A stretch of 64,000 nucleotides of DNA from Norana najaformis (Eukaryota; Annelida; Clitellata; Crassiclitellata; Hormogastridae). Below the pieces are notes generated by a model that saw nothing but the letters and a program-made list of their open reading frames with translations, did no database searches and had not been told where the DNA came from. Both the position numbers and the translations under genes were made by a program. Position 1 is the stretch's first letter; each line of letters begins with the position of its first letter. The stretch is from assembly GCA_964023275.1 (NCBI GenBank), contig OZ029914.1, positions 35,452,424 to 35,516,423 of the forward strand, given 5' to 3'. Positions 46,701-55,216 of this stretch are shown piece after piece.

Positions 46701-49700
46701 TGTGGCTTAACTTTTAATAAGAACAAGTGTGAGTTGAACAAACGAAACTTTCTTTGAACATGTATTCTCAGAGAAAGGAGTTGGTGTTGATCCTGAAAAG
46801 GTTGATGCTCTTGGAAAGGTCACAAACGCAACAGAGGTCAAAAGACTGCTCGGGATGATAAATTACAGTTCGCGGTTCATTCAAGACTATGCAACAAAGA
46901 CTGAACCTTTAAATAAGCAAACCAAAGCGGATGTACCGTTCATATTGGGGACCTGTTGAACATAAAGCATTTAATGAGCTCAAAACATGCTTGTGTCAGA
47001 ATGCAGTTACGGCTTATTATGATCCGAATAAGCGGTCATACGTCACAGTTGATGCGAGCCCTGTGGGTCTTAGTCCTATTCTTGCCGAACAGGACGATCA
47101 AGATAGAATGCAAGTAGTCGTCTATGTTAGCCGATCTTTGACAGATGTTGAGATGCGTTACTCTCAGACCGAACGTGAAGCACTGCATGCGTCTGGGCAT
47201 GCGACCGTTTACACAGATATTTGTATGGATGTTCTTTCGACATGATTACAGACCACAAACCGCTTGAGGCTATATATGGGAATCCTCGATGCAAATTATC
47301 TGCAAGAATGGAAAGATGGAGCATTAGGTTGCAGCCATATGACTTTAGGACCATTCACAAAACTGGAAAAGATAATCCTGCTGACTACATGTCTCGACAC
47401 CCAATGACCGATCGAGGAGAAAGAGCCGACAGTTCAGAAAAGATCTCTGAGGAATATATTAATTTTATCATTCACAACGCTGTTCATAAAGCCATGACGT
47501 TAGAACGGATTGAAGAAGCAACCATGGGTGATCAGATTCTACAGAAAGTTCTTGAATGCATTAAATCTAACAACTGGAGTGAAGCACGCAAGTCAAGTCT
47601 TCGGCAGTTCTACCATGTCAGAAATGAACTATGTTTATCAGCAGATGCGAAGGTGTTGTTGAGAGGTACTCCAATCGTGGTACGGCAAATTCTACAAAAG
47701 GAAGTCATAAGATTGTCACATCAAGGTCATCAAAGCATAACAAAGACAAAGAAACTTCTCAGACAGAAAGTTCGGTTTCCTGGTATAGACAAAGCGGCAG
47801 AAGACGCAGTGAGAAAATGCCTATCTTGCCATGCAGCCACACCGGAAACGTCTTCAGAACCGTTCCATATGTCACCACTACCAAAAGGTCCGTGGCAGGA
47901 CCTATCGGCTGATTTTTGAGGTCCATTGCCAATTGCAGAATATTTATTTGTTATCTAGGATGACTATTCAAGGTATCCAGTCGTTGAGATAGTCACTACA
48001 ACGTCGGCCAACGCAGTGATTCCAGTATTTGATCGAAATGTCTCAATGTTCGGAACACCAGTGACAGTAAAAAGTGACAATGGCCCTCCATTCAACAGTG
48101 ACCAATTCCGAAAGTTTGCTCAGTGTTCCGGTTTTATTCATCGACGCATCACTCCCTGTTGGCCGAGAGCAAATGGTGATTTATGCGAACTCTAAAGAAA
48201 TCATTTCAGATAACTCATATGGAGAAGAAGAATTGGAAACAAGAAATGTACACTCTTCTTCATGCGTACAGGTCAACAACACACAGCACCACGGAAACGT
48301 CTTCACCAGCTGAACTTTCGTTGAGATATCCATTTACAGGTCGCATTCCTGAGGAAACAAAATCTGTTCCTGACGAAGATGAAGAGTTAAGAGCACGTGA
48401 CACTACCGCTAAACAGAAAATGAAAGCGTATAGTGACTTTCGAAGCCACTGCAAAGACAAGCTTAGAGTGGGCGATACTGTGTTGGTGAGAAAACCTCGA
48501 GGAAACAAGCTATCCAGCTGCTATGATAACATTCCACTGACGGTGAAAGATATTCGTGGAACAATGATCACAGCTGCTAGACAAGGATACTCCGTAACAA
48601 GAAATTCGACAAGAAGAGTACCATGTTTGGCTGGGCACACTCTGGGCGCTCTCAAACATCGACGAAAGTGCCATGATTGGAATCTATAGCTTCTCGTCCA
48701 CTTGCGTGTAATTCTGGACGGAGACTTCTCAGTGGCAGACCACGAGAACCTCCATGCAGGTCCTGCTTCTATCAGTGCGCCAGATACGGGTCATATGGTG
48801 AAATCTGTCGTTCAGCGCTGCAGTCACAATCACTCACTCGTTTACCCTTATGCGCCTGAATTATTGCAACTCAATCATTGCGGGCCCGCCAAAGTTCTGC
48901 CTGGGCCAGCTCCAGTCCGTCCTCAACTGTGACGCCCAGGGCGTAGTCAACAAGCCGAAACATTGGCAAATATACAAGAAAATATATGCAACAGATGGGA
49001 CACTTGCTTTCTGTTGCGGAGCACACTTCTTTAAAATCATCTTCCTGGCACGTGCCTCATTTGTTCAGCATTGCCCCCAATATACATAAGGGTGCTCTGT
49101 GTTCCAGTTTCGAGTCAGCTGTGTCGGGTGATCGTTATGCGCTGCTACCCGTTGAGATACACAGTTGCCGCACTCCCGCATTTCAACTCGAGCCCATCGC
49201 GCCGTCTCATGTGTTACCACGTGCTCCTGAAAGCGACTAAATAGACTGCATATGCGTGCTGTCGCATTTGACCCTATGCAACAATCTCCTTCCGACCACC
49301 TTTACACGCAATTATTTCAACAGTCGATAGCCACGGATGCAGCGCTTTTGCAAGGTGCCCAAAAGCGCTACATTAACTGTCTTGAGACATACACGCATCC
49401 TCACAAAATTACAAAATCTTGCCACCTAAAGGCAATTATAAAATAAAGGCACATTATTATGATTATGATTATTATTAGAAAGAAACGGGATAACAGCACT
49501 ATTTAGGATCAGCAAAACGTGGATTATAAAGCAGATATTGGCTGCACACAAATTTCATTACAAGTATTCAATGCACATTATTATTTTTTAATAATATTAC
49601 TATAAAATATTGTTGTTGTTATTATTACATCTGCTATTATTTCTACTACTACAATTCTAGGTCAGTCAGCTTGGTTTCATACAAAAGGATACTTGCACTT

Positions 49701-51886
49701 GCTGTCTAGCGCACAAAGATCATTAGACGTACGGAAGCATGTAAAATTTTCAGCTGCCGACGTGATCTGGCAGTTTTTGCAGCACAAACTATTGAAGTCA
49801 CTGTTAGGAAAGAAACTGACACAGTGTATACAAACACAGCTTAATTAAGAACGTCAAGCAATTTCATTCTGAACGCTTGAGACATTTTTGTTAAATGGAC
49901 CAGTATGAGTTATAATTAAATTAAACTAACAGCCACTCCAAAAAACAGCAACACATCAGAGTGAATGGAAGATACTGATCCCTCGTTTGGTGCTGCCAAA
50001 TCAATCTGCATTGTAATGAGGTTATGTTATAAGGAAGTAATTACATACTAAGGTTGATCATTTAAACTTAGGGTCCATGTTTGCAACTATATTGTATATG
50101 AGATGCATCATTCAACTAGTGTACACGATCATATGGCCAATTGAAGTAACTTAACTACACCGAGCCTGTGGCCTTAGTTTGCAGTTGCTATCACAGCACT
50201 TGTCGCCATCAGATGCAACATCGAATCCGGGATCACACTCTTCCTCTGGGTCGATTCGATAGTTCCCACAGAAGGCCGACTTTTTCGCTGAAATAATACA
50301 AAGTAAGCAAATGACTAACAGCACATAAGGACACTTAAAATAGCGCAATTTGAGTACCTCACAAAAGTGCTGTACACACGTGGCTATCTAACAGATCAAT
50401 GTAGGGTGTGTTATAAAATAAACCTTTTGGTCAAGTGCTGATAAGGTGTCTTGCTGTGTTATTTCAGTTATAGTTTTTCAGTCACAGTTTCAGTTATCTA
50501 ATTTAGGATTTTTCAGTTACAGTTACAGTTAACTGCAATAAGATTTTTCACTTTAAGTTACATCAGCTTATGTTTCAGTTAGTTACTATTTTCATAAACA
50601 AAATATTCCCACACGCCGCTTTCTACTTTCCGACGACTATTTGGCTTAAACATTGTTCTCGTTGATTCTTTTACGATTTCGCGCCTATATTAATCAAGTC
50701 AAGGACAACAAAACGAAACGAAAAGTAACCGGAAATGCAATGAACCTATACAATTGACCATAGGTGTCATAGGGTATTATTATGTACAAACAAAAAGTAA
50801 GTTAGGGGAAAACACTTATGTTTTATTTTCAAGTTAACGCCTTGTGATTTTTAGTTAGTTTCTCTTTTTCAGTTTCTATTACAGTTTCAGTTATTCAGCA
50901 TTTTCCAGTTTCAGTTACAGTTAACTGACAAACATTTTCAAGTTATTATGCTATTTCAGTTACAGTTTCAGTTAAAAGAATTAACACTGGTGTCTTGTCA
51001 TTGGATGTTTTGGTCATGTTTGTACCTTGAGTAGCCAAATAATTATTAGATCTCAAGATCACACATATGTACCTAAGGAGCTTCAATAGATGCCGCCAAC
51101 CAAATGTGTTACCGTTTTACCCCTACAATATAGATTTTTTCAACAATAGAAGAATGTTTTCGGGATTTCGTTTCAGACTGCTGTTGTGCTGCTGACGTGC
51201 TGTAATATATTTAGTCATTCTATACCATGTTCTATAAATATTTTCGATACTCAAATAAAAATTAAGGCTACTTAAATACTTACTTAAACTGCAGACTGCA
51301 ACTTTAAAAATCTGTTACCGATAAAGCAGGACGATTTTTCGTTTAATGCAAGACCGATTGAATTCTTGGAACAGGGTGAAAATAACTAAAACACAAAATC
51401 ATCATAAACGAAACAATGTCAAAATTGCTCTACGGCATCTGTTTAACGTATGGTAGGCCTATACAAATTCGAACTATGGTCGGGTCGACATAACGTCAGC
51501 ACCTTTATAAATGTCAGATTACAGTTATAATTACCTTAAATCTTCTGTAAAATTTGAAGTTACTATTAGGCTCTACAGCAGCACATTTCAACGCCAGAAT
51601 CTAATATCTTTTCAGACTAAACTGATGAAATGAGATTTGACTTATTCTCAAGATGAAACTAGAAGACCGAGCTATCATCTGGTAATGCTTTGAAAATTAT
51701 TAATATTGCACACTTGAAGTGCTCAAAAAGATTTTTGATTTTCGTTAACTGTGGATAAGAAAATTACACATACGAGATTATTTTTATCTTGGCCGTATGA
51801 TGAGACTGGATACATCACGTACAATCCACCTTCATCTGCTGAAGGTTTACAGGAATCAGGATCATGAGGAGATCCCCAGTTGTGTC
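35007..51886 (-). CDS. ADAM17: Gene B: ADAM17/TACE-like gene, C-terminal eleven exons
   Basis: Exons run from 51886 down to 35007: zinc-site/Met-turn exon; end of protease; two disintegrin exons; two Cys-rich exons; MPD; CANDIS-like; transmembrane; tail; terminal exon. All junctions agree in phase, and most have canonical sites; the exception is noted at 50161. The order and spacing of cysteines follow mammalian ADAM17 closely. For example, MPD-CANDIS-TM has the same residue count between the GxC motif and the membrane span. The expected product is a type I membrane metalloprotease that sheds ectodomains. Signal peptide, prodomain and the first HE of the zinc site must lie beyond 64 kb. The 43493-51886 exons are repeated at 55154-63547. 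Confidence 0.88.
35511..35695 (+). repeat. Locus-specific repeat, copy 4 of 4, empty piggyBac site
   Basis: Continuous version of the unit split in block A. The single TTAA near 35612 (GGCTTAAGCGCC) is the pre-insertion site of piggyBac element 1. Confidence 0.85.
35700..36690 (+). mobile_element. LINE ORF2 relic (CR1/L2-like), block B
   Basis: Same internally deleted element as 13090-14070. The frame at 36088-36528 includes [20 protein letters not shown] and later [17 protein letters not shown] and LKFYNRSS. It was present before the block duplication. Confidence 0.65.
36695..37362. other. Intron-like sequence, no gene recognised
   Basis: Collinear with 14071-14725. Confidence 0.45.
37363..37527. 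other. Highly conserved intronic stretch, block B
   Basis: Essentially identical to 14726-14890. No convincing exon. Confidence 0.4.
37664..37750 (-). CDS. ADAM17: Gene B cytoplasmic-tail exon
   Basis: 87 bp, phase 0, acceptor TTTGTTTTGCTTAG, donor GTGAGT. Starts [18 protein letters not shown] and ends GKQALRR. Pro/Ser-rich tail segment, four residues different from block A, no indel. Confidence 0.7.
38255..38330 (+). repeat. (ATT)n microsatellite, block B
   Basis: Short ATT run, the site at which block A carries the extra 0.85-kb insertion. Confidence 0.9.
38331..39682. other. Gene B intron between TM and tail exons
   Basis: From about 38.54 kb roughly 99% identical to 16.87-18.01 kb. A candidate alternative last exon at 39057-39215 mirrors 17386-17544. 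Confidence 0.6.
39683..39771 (-). CDS. ADAM17: Gene B transmembrane exon
   Basis: 89 bp, identical in protein to 18012-18100: [20 protein letters not shown] then PISCFVCYL. Its first two bases complete the codon begun by the last base of the CANDIS exon (41469), giving Val; the phases fit exactly. Donor GTAAGT. Confidence 0.9.
40679..40727 (+). repeat. (ACT)n microsatellite
   Basis: About sixteen ACT units with few interruptions. Confidence 0.9.
40936..41060. repeat. Partial copy of the intron flanking the TM exon
   Basis: Matches 39502-39610 (and 17831-17940 in block A): CTAACTGTGACCAGTAAAG, GGGAAACAGAG, AAGAAACATTGAAT, ATGGAAGTTGTTGAGTTT. About 85% similar. The match stops just before the TM exon would begin. 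Confidence 0.8.
41469..41547 (-). CDS. ADAM17: Gene B CANDIS-like juxtamembrane exon
   Basis: Acceptor TTTTTATGGTTTTAAG, 79 bp, donor GTAAGA. Reads [18 protein letters not shown] then DLSSPTGF. Aligns without gaps to GKCEKRVQDVIERFWDFI...QLSINTF of ADAM17, the amphipathic stalk helix that senses substrate and membrane. Ends in phase 1 to match the TM exon. Confidence 0.9.
41853..41977 (-). CDS. ADAM17: Gene B membrane-proximal domain exon
   Basis: 125 bp, acceptor GTTTTGATTTCTCCAG, donor GTGAGC. Reads [19 protein letters not shown] then [20 protein letters not shown] and SK. Cysteine spacing as in CKVCCRDLSGRCVPY...GKPCTVGFCDMN of ADAM17. The codon split with the previous exon gives Glu. Confidence 0.92.
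42085..42165 (+). repeat. SINE/LINE 3'-end-like fragment
   Basis: TTTATATAGCGCCTTTCAAC...TCAAAAGCACTGG resembles the 3' end shared by many animal SINEs and LINEs. A (TGTAA)-type duplication precedes it. Class uncertain. Confidence 0.35.
42646..42719 (-). CDS. ADAM17: Gene B Cys-rich exon b
   Basis: Acceptor TTGTGTTTCTCTGTGCAG, 74 bp, donor GTAACG. Reads [20 protein letters not shown] then SCDT; matches [26 protein letters not shown] of ADAM17. Last gene B exon outside the tandem unit. Confidence 0.92.
43493..43555 (-). CDS. ADAM17: Gene B Cys-rich exon a, unit 1
   Basis: 63 bp. Acceptor GACCTCTTTCTGTAG, donor GTAAAG. Reads [20 protein letters not shown]; matches [20 protein letters not shown] of ADAM17. 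Its last two bases plus the first of exon b give Lys. Confidence 0.88.
43556..44112. other. Intron; decayed copy of part of the next ORF
   Basis: 43662-43770 resembles 44250-44360 (TTCAG..TCATCTGTC.CTGA, ATCTCTT.CCTC.GCAACA.AGGGTGA), a decayed repeat of the ORF below. Otherwise AT-rich intron. Confidence 0.5.
44113..44505 (-). CDS. Unrecognised 130-aa ORF, unit 1
   Basis: Open for 130 codons on the gene strand, start at 44505. It has a basic N terminus ([15 protein letters not shown]), then a mixed stretch with [20 protein letters not shown]. Not an ADAM17 segment. No membrane span or familiar domain. A decayed relative lies 0.5 kb away (43662-43770), suggesting a repeat-derived sequence. 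The other unit differs by one Leu/Ser change. Could be a transposon fragment or a captured gene piece. Confidence 0.3.
   Translation of the reverse strand: MVFNRCRDRRIERTRSLCVRLPGSLFQNNGSTWAKIPFCIVEVGDDGTKRSPCVAEQRDLQSETDDTEMHGFLRRDGAQPASQTLYVSINQLKLNPSSYGQTMQLVPHVVDLIHKTLDLPPMYSRIHRVD
44634..44790 (+). mobile_element. LINE reverse-transcriptase fragment, left of Ty3-like insertion
   Basis: Reads [20 protein letters not shown] then, in a shifted frame, [11 protein letters not shown], the PQGSVLGP and Y-A-D-D boxes of a non-LTR reverse transcriptase, the latter with G for the first D. The same LINE appears to resume at about 48690. Confidence 0.7.
44819..45136 (+). pseudogene. gag-like fragment
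   Basis: 105 codons opening [15 protein letters not shown] and containing [14 protein letters not shown], typical of the capsid N terminus of Ty3-like gag (W..W...FE). Ends in TAA; the next part is in another frame. Confidence 0.7.
45137..45632 (+). pseudogene. gag C-terminus with zinc-knuckle-like Cys motif
   Basis: Continues gag in another frame. It includes [20 protein letters not shown] and then CRNCG...[16 protein letters not shown], the atypical zinc-knuckle spacing (CxxCG..H....CPA.GK.C) common in invertebrate Ty3-like elements. Confidence 0.7.
45654..46040 (+). pseudogene. Retroelement aspartic protease
   Basis: DSGA catalytic motif at residues 43-46, preceded by VLVNG and followed by SVNIIDE, the usual retropepsin pattern. 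The surrounding frame ends early. Confidence 0.75.
46190..46740 (+). pseudogene. Reverse transcriptase, broken
   Basis: [13 protein letters not shown] and [15 protein letters not shown] near 46200-46310. [20 protein letters not shown] and [20 protein letters not shown] at 46375-46632. The catalytic box is damaged: a frame change falls at the expected Y-x-D-D, leaving DNIIVHG in another frame. Confidence 0.8.
46931..47400 (+). pseudogene. RNase H region
   Basis: [37 protein letters not shown], then after a frame change [16 protein letters not shown] and [17 protein letters not shown]. Core acidic residues are visible. Confidence 0.8.
47450..48690 (+). pseudogene. Integrase, broken
   Basis: HHCC zinc site (LSHQGHQS...KCLSCH) near 47715-47830, first acidic residue in LSADF near 47910, and the second in [13 protein letters not shown] near 48075. 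The third region reads ANGDLCEL with a stop and frameshift where family members have NGE. The C-terminal part (48183-48689) has [18 protein letters not shown]. Confidence 0.8.
48690..49485 (+). mobile_element. LINE reverse-transcriptase C-terminus and 3' tail, right of insertion
   Basis: [21 protein letters not shown], then [20 protein letters not shown] and [12 protein letters not shown] match the conserved CR1/L2-type LINE region (LGV.LDS.LS...H; SRLDYCNSLL.GLP...L..LQ.VQN). It ends with AATAAAGGCACATTATTATG and a (ATT/ATG)n tail. With 44634-44790 it brackets the Ty3-like element. Confidence 0.75.
49693..49800 (-). CDS. ADAM17: Gene B disintegrin/Cys-rich exon, unit 1
   Basis: 108 bp. Acceptor TTTCTTTCCTAACAG, donor GTATCC. 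Reads [19 protein letters not shown] then [16 protein letters not shown]. Matches DRNSPCCKNCQFETAQKKC of ADAM17. Contains one sequon (NFT). Confidence 0.9.
50161..50287 (-). CDS. ADAM17: Gene B disintegrin exon, unit 1
   Basis: Acceptor TTTGTATTATTTCAG. Reads [20 protein letters not shown] then [20 protein letters not shown] and A; matches VCGNSRVDEGEECDPG....DTCCNSDCTLKEG of ADAM17. The only canonical in-phase donor (CTCG|GTGTAG) would omit the expected Cys-Ser (TGT AGT) that follows and is conserved in disintegrin domains. Keeping it would need a non-GT boundary six bases later. Confidence 0.88.
50331..50430. repeat. Dispersed 100-bp repeat, copy 1
   Basis: ACTTAA..TAGCGCA.TTTG.GTACCTCACAAAAGTGCTG...GTAGGGTGTGTTATAAAAT recurs at 52437-52535 in the same orientation. 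SINE-like TAGCGCA start; class unknown. Confidence 0.7.
50460..50975 (+). repeat. Degenerate TTTCAGTTACAG repeats
   Basis: Two clusters (50460-50590 and 50865-50975) of TTTCAGTTAYAGTT-type units around less repetitive DNA. Intronic. Confidence 0.75.
51319..51385 (-). CDS. ADAM17: Gene B exon, end of metalloprotease domain, unit 1
   Basis: 67 bp. Acceptor GATTTTGTGTTTTAG, donor GTAACA. Reads [20 protein letters not shown] then FI; matches [22 protein letters not shown] of ADAM17. Phase links the zinc-site exon to the disintegrin exon. Confidence 0.9.
51774..51886 (-). CDS. ADAM17: Gene B zinc-binding/Met-turn exon, unit 1
   Basis: 113 bp. Acceptor GTATTTTCTAATTTTAAG, donor GTATGT. Reads [20 protein letters not shown] then [17 protein letters not shown]. 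This is the second half of the HExGHNxGxxHD zinc motif (second and third His present) followed by the YVMYP Met-turn; matches GHNFGAEHDPD...YVMYPI of ADAM17. The HE-containing exon is not seen upstream in this unit. Confidence 0.92.
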
Positions 51887-52953
51887 CTTAAAATTAGAAA
51901 ATACACAGCAACTTCTCCAGGCAGATTTTAAAGAAACGACTCTATGCTTATCATACGTAAACTAGAACATGCTTTATAGCCTCTAGTTGTTTGTGTTGCA
52001 ATTTTCAAATTTTAAGACAACATAAGAAGAAGAATTAAAGATAATAAACTTATCAAAAAAGTAGAATTTAATAAAATTTTCTCGCTTTATGCTAGAACAT
52101 GGCAAACTATATATTGGATATCAGTTAATGAAAATTGGCAGAAGGCTTCCGTGTTGAAAGTCTAATGCGTGTAAAGTAGTTTACAAAGGCAACTATCTAG
52201 GTATAAAGGGAATTGCAGTACAGCAGAGTGGTGGAGTTAGGCAGTAATGCAAATAGCAATGTCGTATGTTAAATCCTCATAAGGACTTCATATGTAGGAC
52301 ATATGACGTTCATATGAAATTGCTGTCATATTCTCACCCTATCTTCAACATATAATACTTATGACGTTGCTGTTGGGACCCATGTATGTGTGTTACTAAG
52401 TATTTGTGTATGTGTGTATGTATGTATATATCAAGACACTTAATGTAGCGCATTTTGGGTACCTCACAAAAGTGCTGCACACATGGCTATTTAACATAGT
52501 AGTGTAGGGTGTGTTATAAAATCACCATTTTGATCAATTAAACGTGAAAGGTGTCACTTAATGAAACAAACAGTCTCACAGAAATTACAATTACCCTTAT
52601 CCCTTCCAACTGACTGTAACCTCTTCTAAATAATTTCAAGCTAGTAAATGTAACCCAAGTTGCATAAAAACAAGTAGCATATCATCATAACTGAAATTGT
52701 GATGAAATGTAACTGAAATTAATTCGTTTTTGTCTGAGTTGCATAACTTATAAACCCATTCTCTTATATTTTATTTTTTCATTATTGAGTTTAGTTTCAG
52801 TGTGATCTTACACCGAAAAGGAAAACATGTTTTACCATACCATTGGCGTCAATTTACCATGGCAGTAAAAAAGAACCATTTCTATACAAATCATAATAGT
52901 GCTAATCCCTTCCAATTATCTCTAACCTAATGAATACTTGTAAATTACTTTAA
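51887..52953. other. Intron-like, no exon recognised
   Basis: Contains the second copy of the 100-bp repeat at 52437-52535. The exon carrying the first His and Glu of the zinc site was sought and not found. Confidence 0.5.
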
Positions 52954-54614
52954 ACCTTTAAAGTCCGTTACCGGATTTCACCGGGTAAGCGCTGGAGTCC
53001 GTTACCGGATTTCACCGGGTAAGTGCCGGAGTCGATAACGAAAATGTCCGGAAAACACCGGATTGTTTTAAAGACTTTGTTTGCTAAATAAAATACTTCC
53101 ATTGTTGATTTCTGTTGGTGGGCGGGAAGAGGAGATGTTAGTCCACGGAAATAAAGTCTGCTTTTCACCAGGGAGCAGATTTTAACTGAGAAAATCAACT
53201 TTTAAAACAGCGAAATGTTGGACTCGGCGGATGATTGTTTACATAAACTAAAGGCGCCAATTTACGTCATGTGGGTCGTTTCCAATAAGCTTTAGTGTCA
53301 CATTTTCATGAATATTTATTAGAGAATAATACTGTCAATATTAAAACGATTTCAAGCTCTGACTTGGATATAAATAAATGTGTTTAGCTATACGAGAGGC
53401 TGCCCTAGGCATGCAAACAAGGTATCACGTGCGAGAGTAAATGGCTTTAAGTGGACGCAGCTAAGCAAGGCCACCGCCTCGTTCGATTAGCTGTTGCCCG
53501 ATTGCCACTTAATTAGGCGATGAAGGGTGAGGATAATATAATATTTTAAATCAATACTCGTTTGGTGGCAGCAGTTTAACTGCATCTTATCAACGCCTCT
53601 TATATTTCGCCGATGTTTCGAAACTCGGACCAGACGACCGAGATTGAGAGGCGCGCTTTTCTGGGAAGCTATCATTAGCGTTGAATCTAAACGGTAATGC
53701 AAACAAACTGCAAATTAACTAAAATTTTAAGGCATCTTTATAAAGATGAGTCAACAGTTAGATGCTGATATGTTGCGACTCTTCGAGTCCAGCGATGAGG
53801 AGCAAGACTTCTGGGGATTTCCCCCACCAGTGGCTGACGAGTCTGAAAGCGATCTGTGTAAAGATTTGCTGACTGACAACACGGAGGACGAGGAGAGTGA
53901 GTATGGATCAGAGGGTGAAGGAAGCATGAATGATGGCCTGATTTCTGATGGGATTCAGGAAGAATGGTCCCGCTTTGTTAGGCCACCCCAAGTGATACCC
54001 TATGAAAGGATTTCTTGGCTGGTGAATCCACTTCAAATTGGTGCCCGGGCCCTAGATTTTTTTAGTTTACTGTTGCCTGTCTCATTTTTTATTGAGGTTG
54101 TCCAGCAGACTAACCTCTATGCAGAGCAGACCAGGTCTGCAACACAGCTGGCTGGGAAACCCCATCAGTGGAAATGGTCTCCAACTTACCTTGAGGAAAT
54201 GATGGCTTATTTTGCCATGAACATCTTGATGGGCATGTATCCTGCACCAACGATACAGTTGTTTTGGAGTGGAACTTGTGGCTGCTTCATAAACAACACA
54301 ATTGCCAAGGCATTTTCAAGAGATCGATTCCGGGTTCTGACTAAGTACTTGCATCTCTGTGATGCCTCAAAGGCTGTTCCTCGTGGCACACCAGGATTCG
54401 ATCCCCTGTACAAAGTCAGCAACATAGTTGATCTCTTGAATGCTCGCTTTTCCAATACATTGATTCCTAATAGGGAACTGAGCGTTGATGAAGCCATGGT
54501 TGCTTTTAAAGGAAGGGTTTCTTTCCGGCAGTACATGCCGTGTAAACCAATAAAATGGGGCATAAAAGTCTGGACTTTGGCTGAAGCACAATCCGGTTAC
54601 TGTTTGCGTTTCAA
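52954..54614 (+). mobile_element. piggyBac element 2, 5' half, cut by duplication breakpoint
   Basis: A TTAA at 52950-52953 is followed by ACCTTTAAAGTCCG and two tandem copies of a ~36-bp subterminal unit (GTCCGTTACCGGATTTCACC...) at 52963-53034, then a further CCGGAAAACACCGG motif. The transposase frame follows. The element stops at 54614 where tandem unit 2 starts, so its 3' half and right end are missing here. Confidence 0.85.
53746..54614 (+). CDS. piggyBac transposase, N-terminal ~290 residues, open but truncated
   Basis: Uninterrupted from ATG. Acidic leader (FESSDEEQDFW; NTEDEESEYGSEGEG), the dimerisation/DNA-binding part (DFFSLLLPVSFFIEVVQQTN; MMAYFAMNILMGMYPAPTIQ; RDRFRVLTKYLHLCDAS), then the first catalytic-Asp block (LSVDEAMVAFKGRVSFRQYM then KPIKWGIKVWTLAEA). 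The frame runs on by chance to 54714 into unrelated DNA. The remaining catalytic Asp residues are absent. The absence of stops suggests a young element. Confidence 0.9.
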
Positions 54615-55153
54615 TGGGTGGTACCAGATGCAAGGAAAGTGCTTCGACCAAACACAGTTAATCTCAGTACCACTTCAAACTAGGTTGGTAGCTATTATCA
54701 CATATTACCCTTAGAGTTGTAGATTTCTATAAAATTGGGCAATACCACCTATCCACGAGGTTTCAAAGTTCTTTGTGGAATCATATGCTACCTTTAATCG
54801 TAATGCTACATTACTGGACACATTGGCATAACTATAAGCCCAAAGGTTCATAAATGCCTTCTTAGGGTTTATACACCTAAATTCAGCGGGAAAAAGCTCC
54901 TTTCAAGTCACTCAAGAAGATCTGAAATACAAAAGTGAGCTAACCATTGGACATTTAAATAAAACCTTCAAGTGCCAATTATCAAAAGTTGAAAAAACTA
55001 GACCCTGTCTGTGATAATGAATGCCTTTCTACCAGTAAGCCTGAACCACATAAATTATTTTCAAAAGGCTGAATTTTAAATTACACAAGGCATAAAAAGC
55101 AATAAGAAGAAATATAATAATCTAGACTAAAAGAAACACATTTTGGTCTTTAC

Positions 55154-55216
55154 TTATTGAAACATTCTGTTCCATCAGACCTTATCTTTGAAGCCGGACA
55201 ATCGGCACTAATTCCG
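55154..55216 (-). CDS. ADAM17: Cys-rich exon a, unit 2
   Basis: Identical copy of 43493-43555. It ends in phase 2. The next exon downstream on this strand is the zinc-site exon of unit 1, which needs phase 1, so reading through both units breaks the frame. Confidence 0.85.

Larger units (their letters stand above)
44800..48690 (+). mobile_element. Ty3/gypsy-like retrotransposon, degenerate, unit 1
   Basis: In order: gag-like (44819-45136), nucleocapsid-like (to 45632), aspartic protease (45654-46040), reverse transcriptase (about 46190-46740), RNase H (46931-47400) and integrase (about 47450-48690). The gag-PR-RT-RH-IN order is that of Ty3-type elements. There are many stops and frameshifts. 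No LTR pair, primer-binding site or target duplication was recognised. It lies inside a LINE within a gene B intron, opposite in strand to the gene. Confidence 0.85.
42954..54614. repeat. Tandem duplication unit 1 (11,661 bp)
   Basis: Everything from TGGGTGGTACCAG at 42954 onward recurs at 54615 with a constant offset of 11,661. Sequence to the left differs at the two points (AAAC versus TCAA). The right end of unit 1 lies inside a piggyBac reading frame. Only two base differences between the units were noticed (44107/55768 and 44455/56116). Confidence 0.95.

Noticed and set aside
50151-50348. Independent 65-aa secreted Cys-rich peptide with its own hydrophobic leader
   Set aside because: The apparent leader is intron sequence ending in a normal acceptor (TTTCAG); the Cys-rich part is the ADAM17 disintegrin domain.
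51590-51660. Possible exon reading [13 protein letters not shown]
   Set aside because: No valid donor and out of phase; the correct exon for this protein segment is at 51319-51385.
54615-54714. C-terminal continuation of the piggyBac frame
   Set aside because: The last ~33 codons belong to the start of tandem unit 2, homologous to 42954-43053, and are not transposase.
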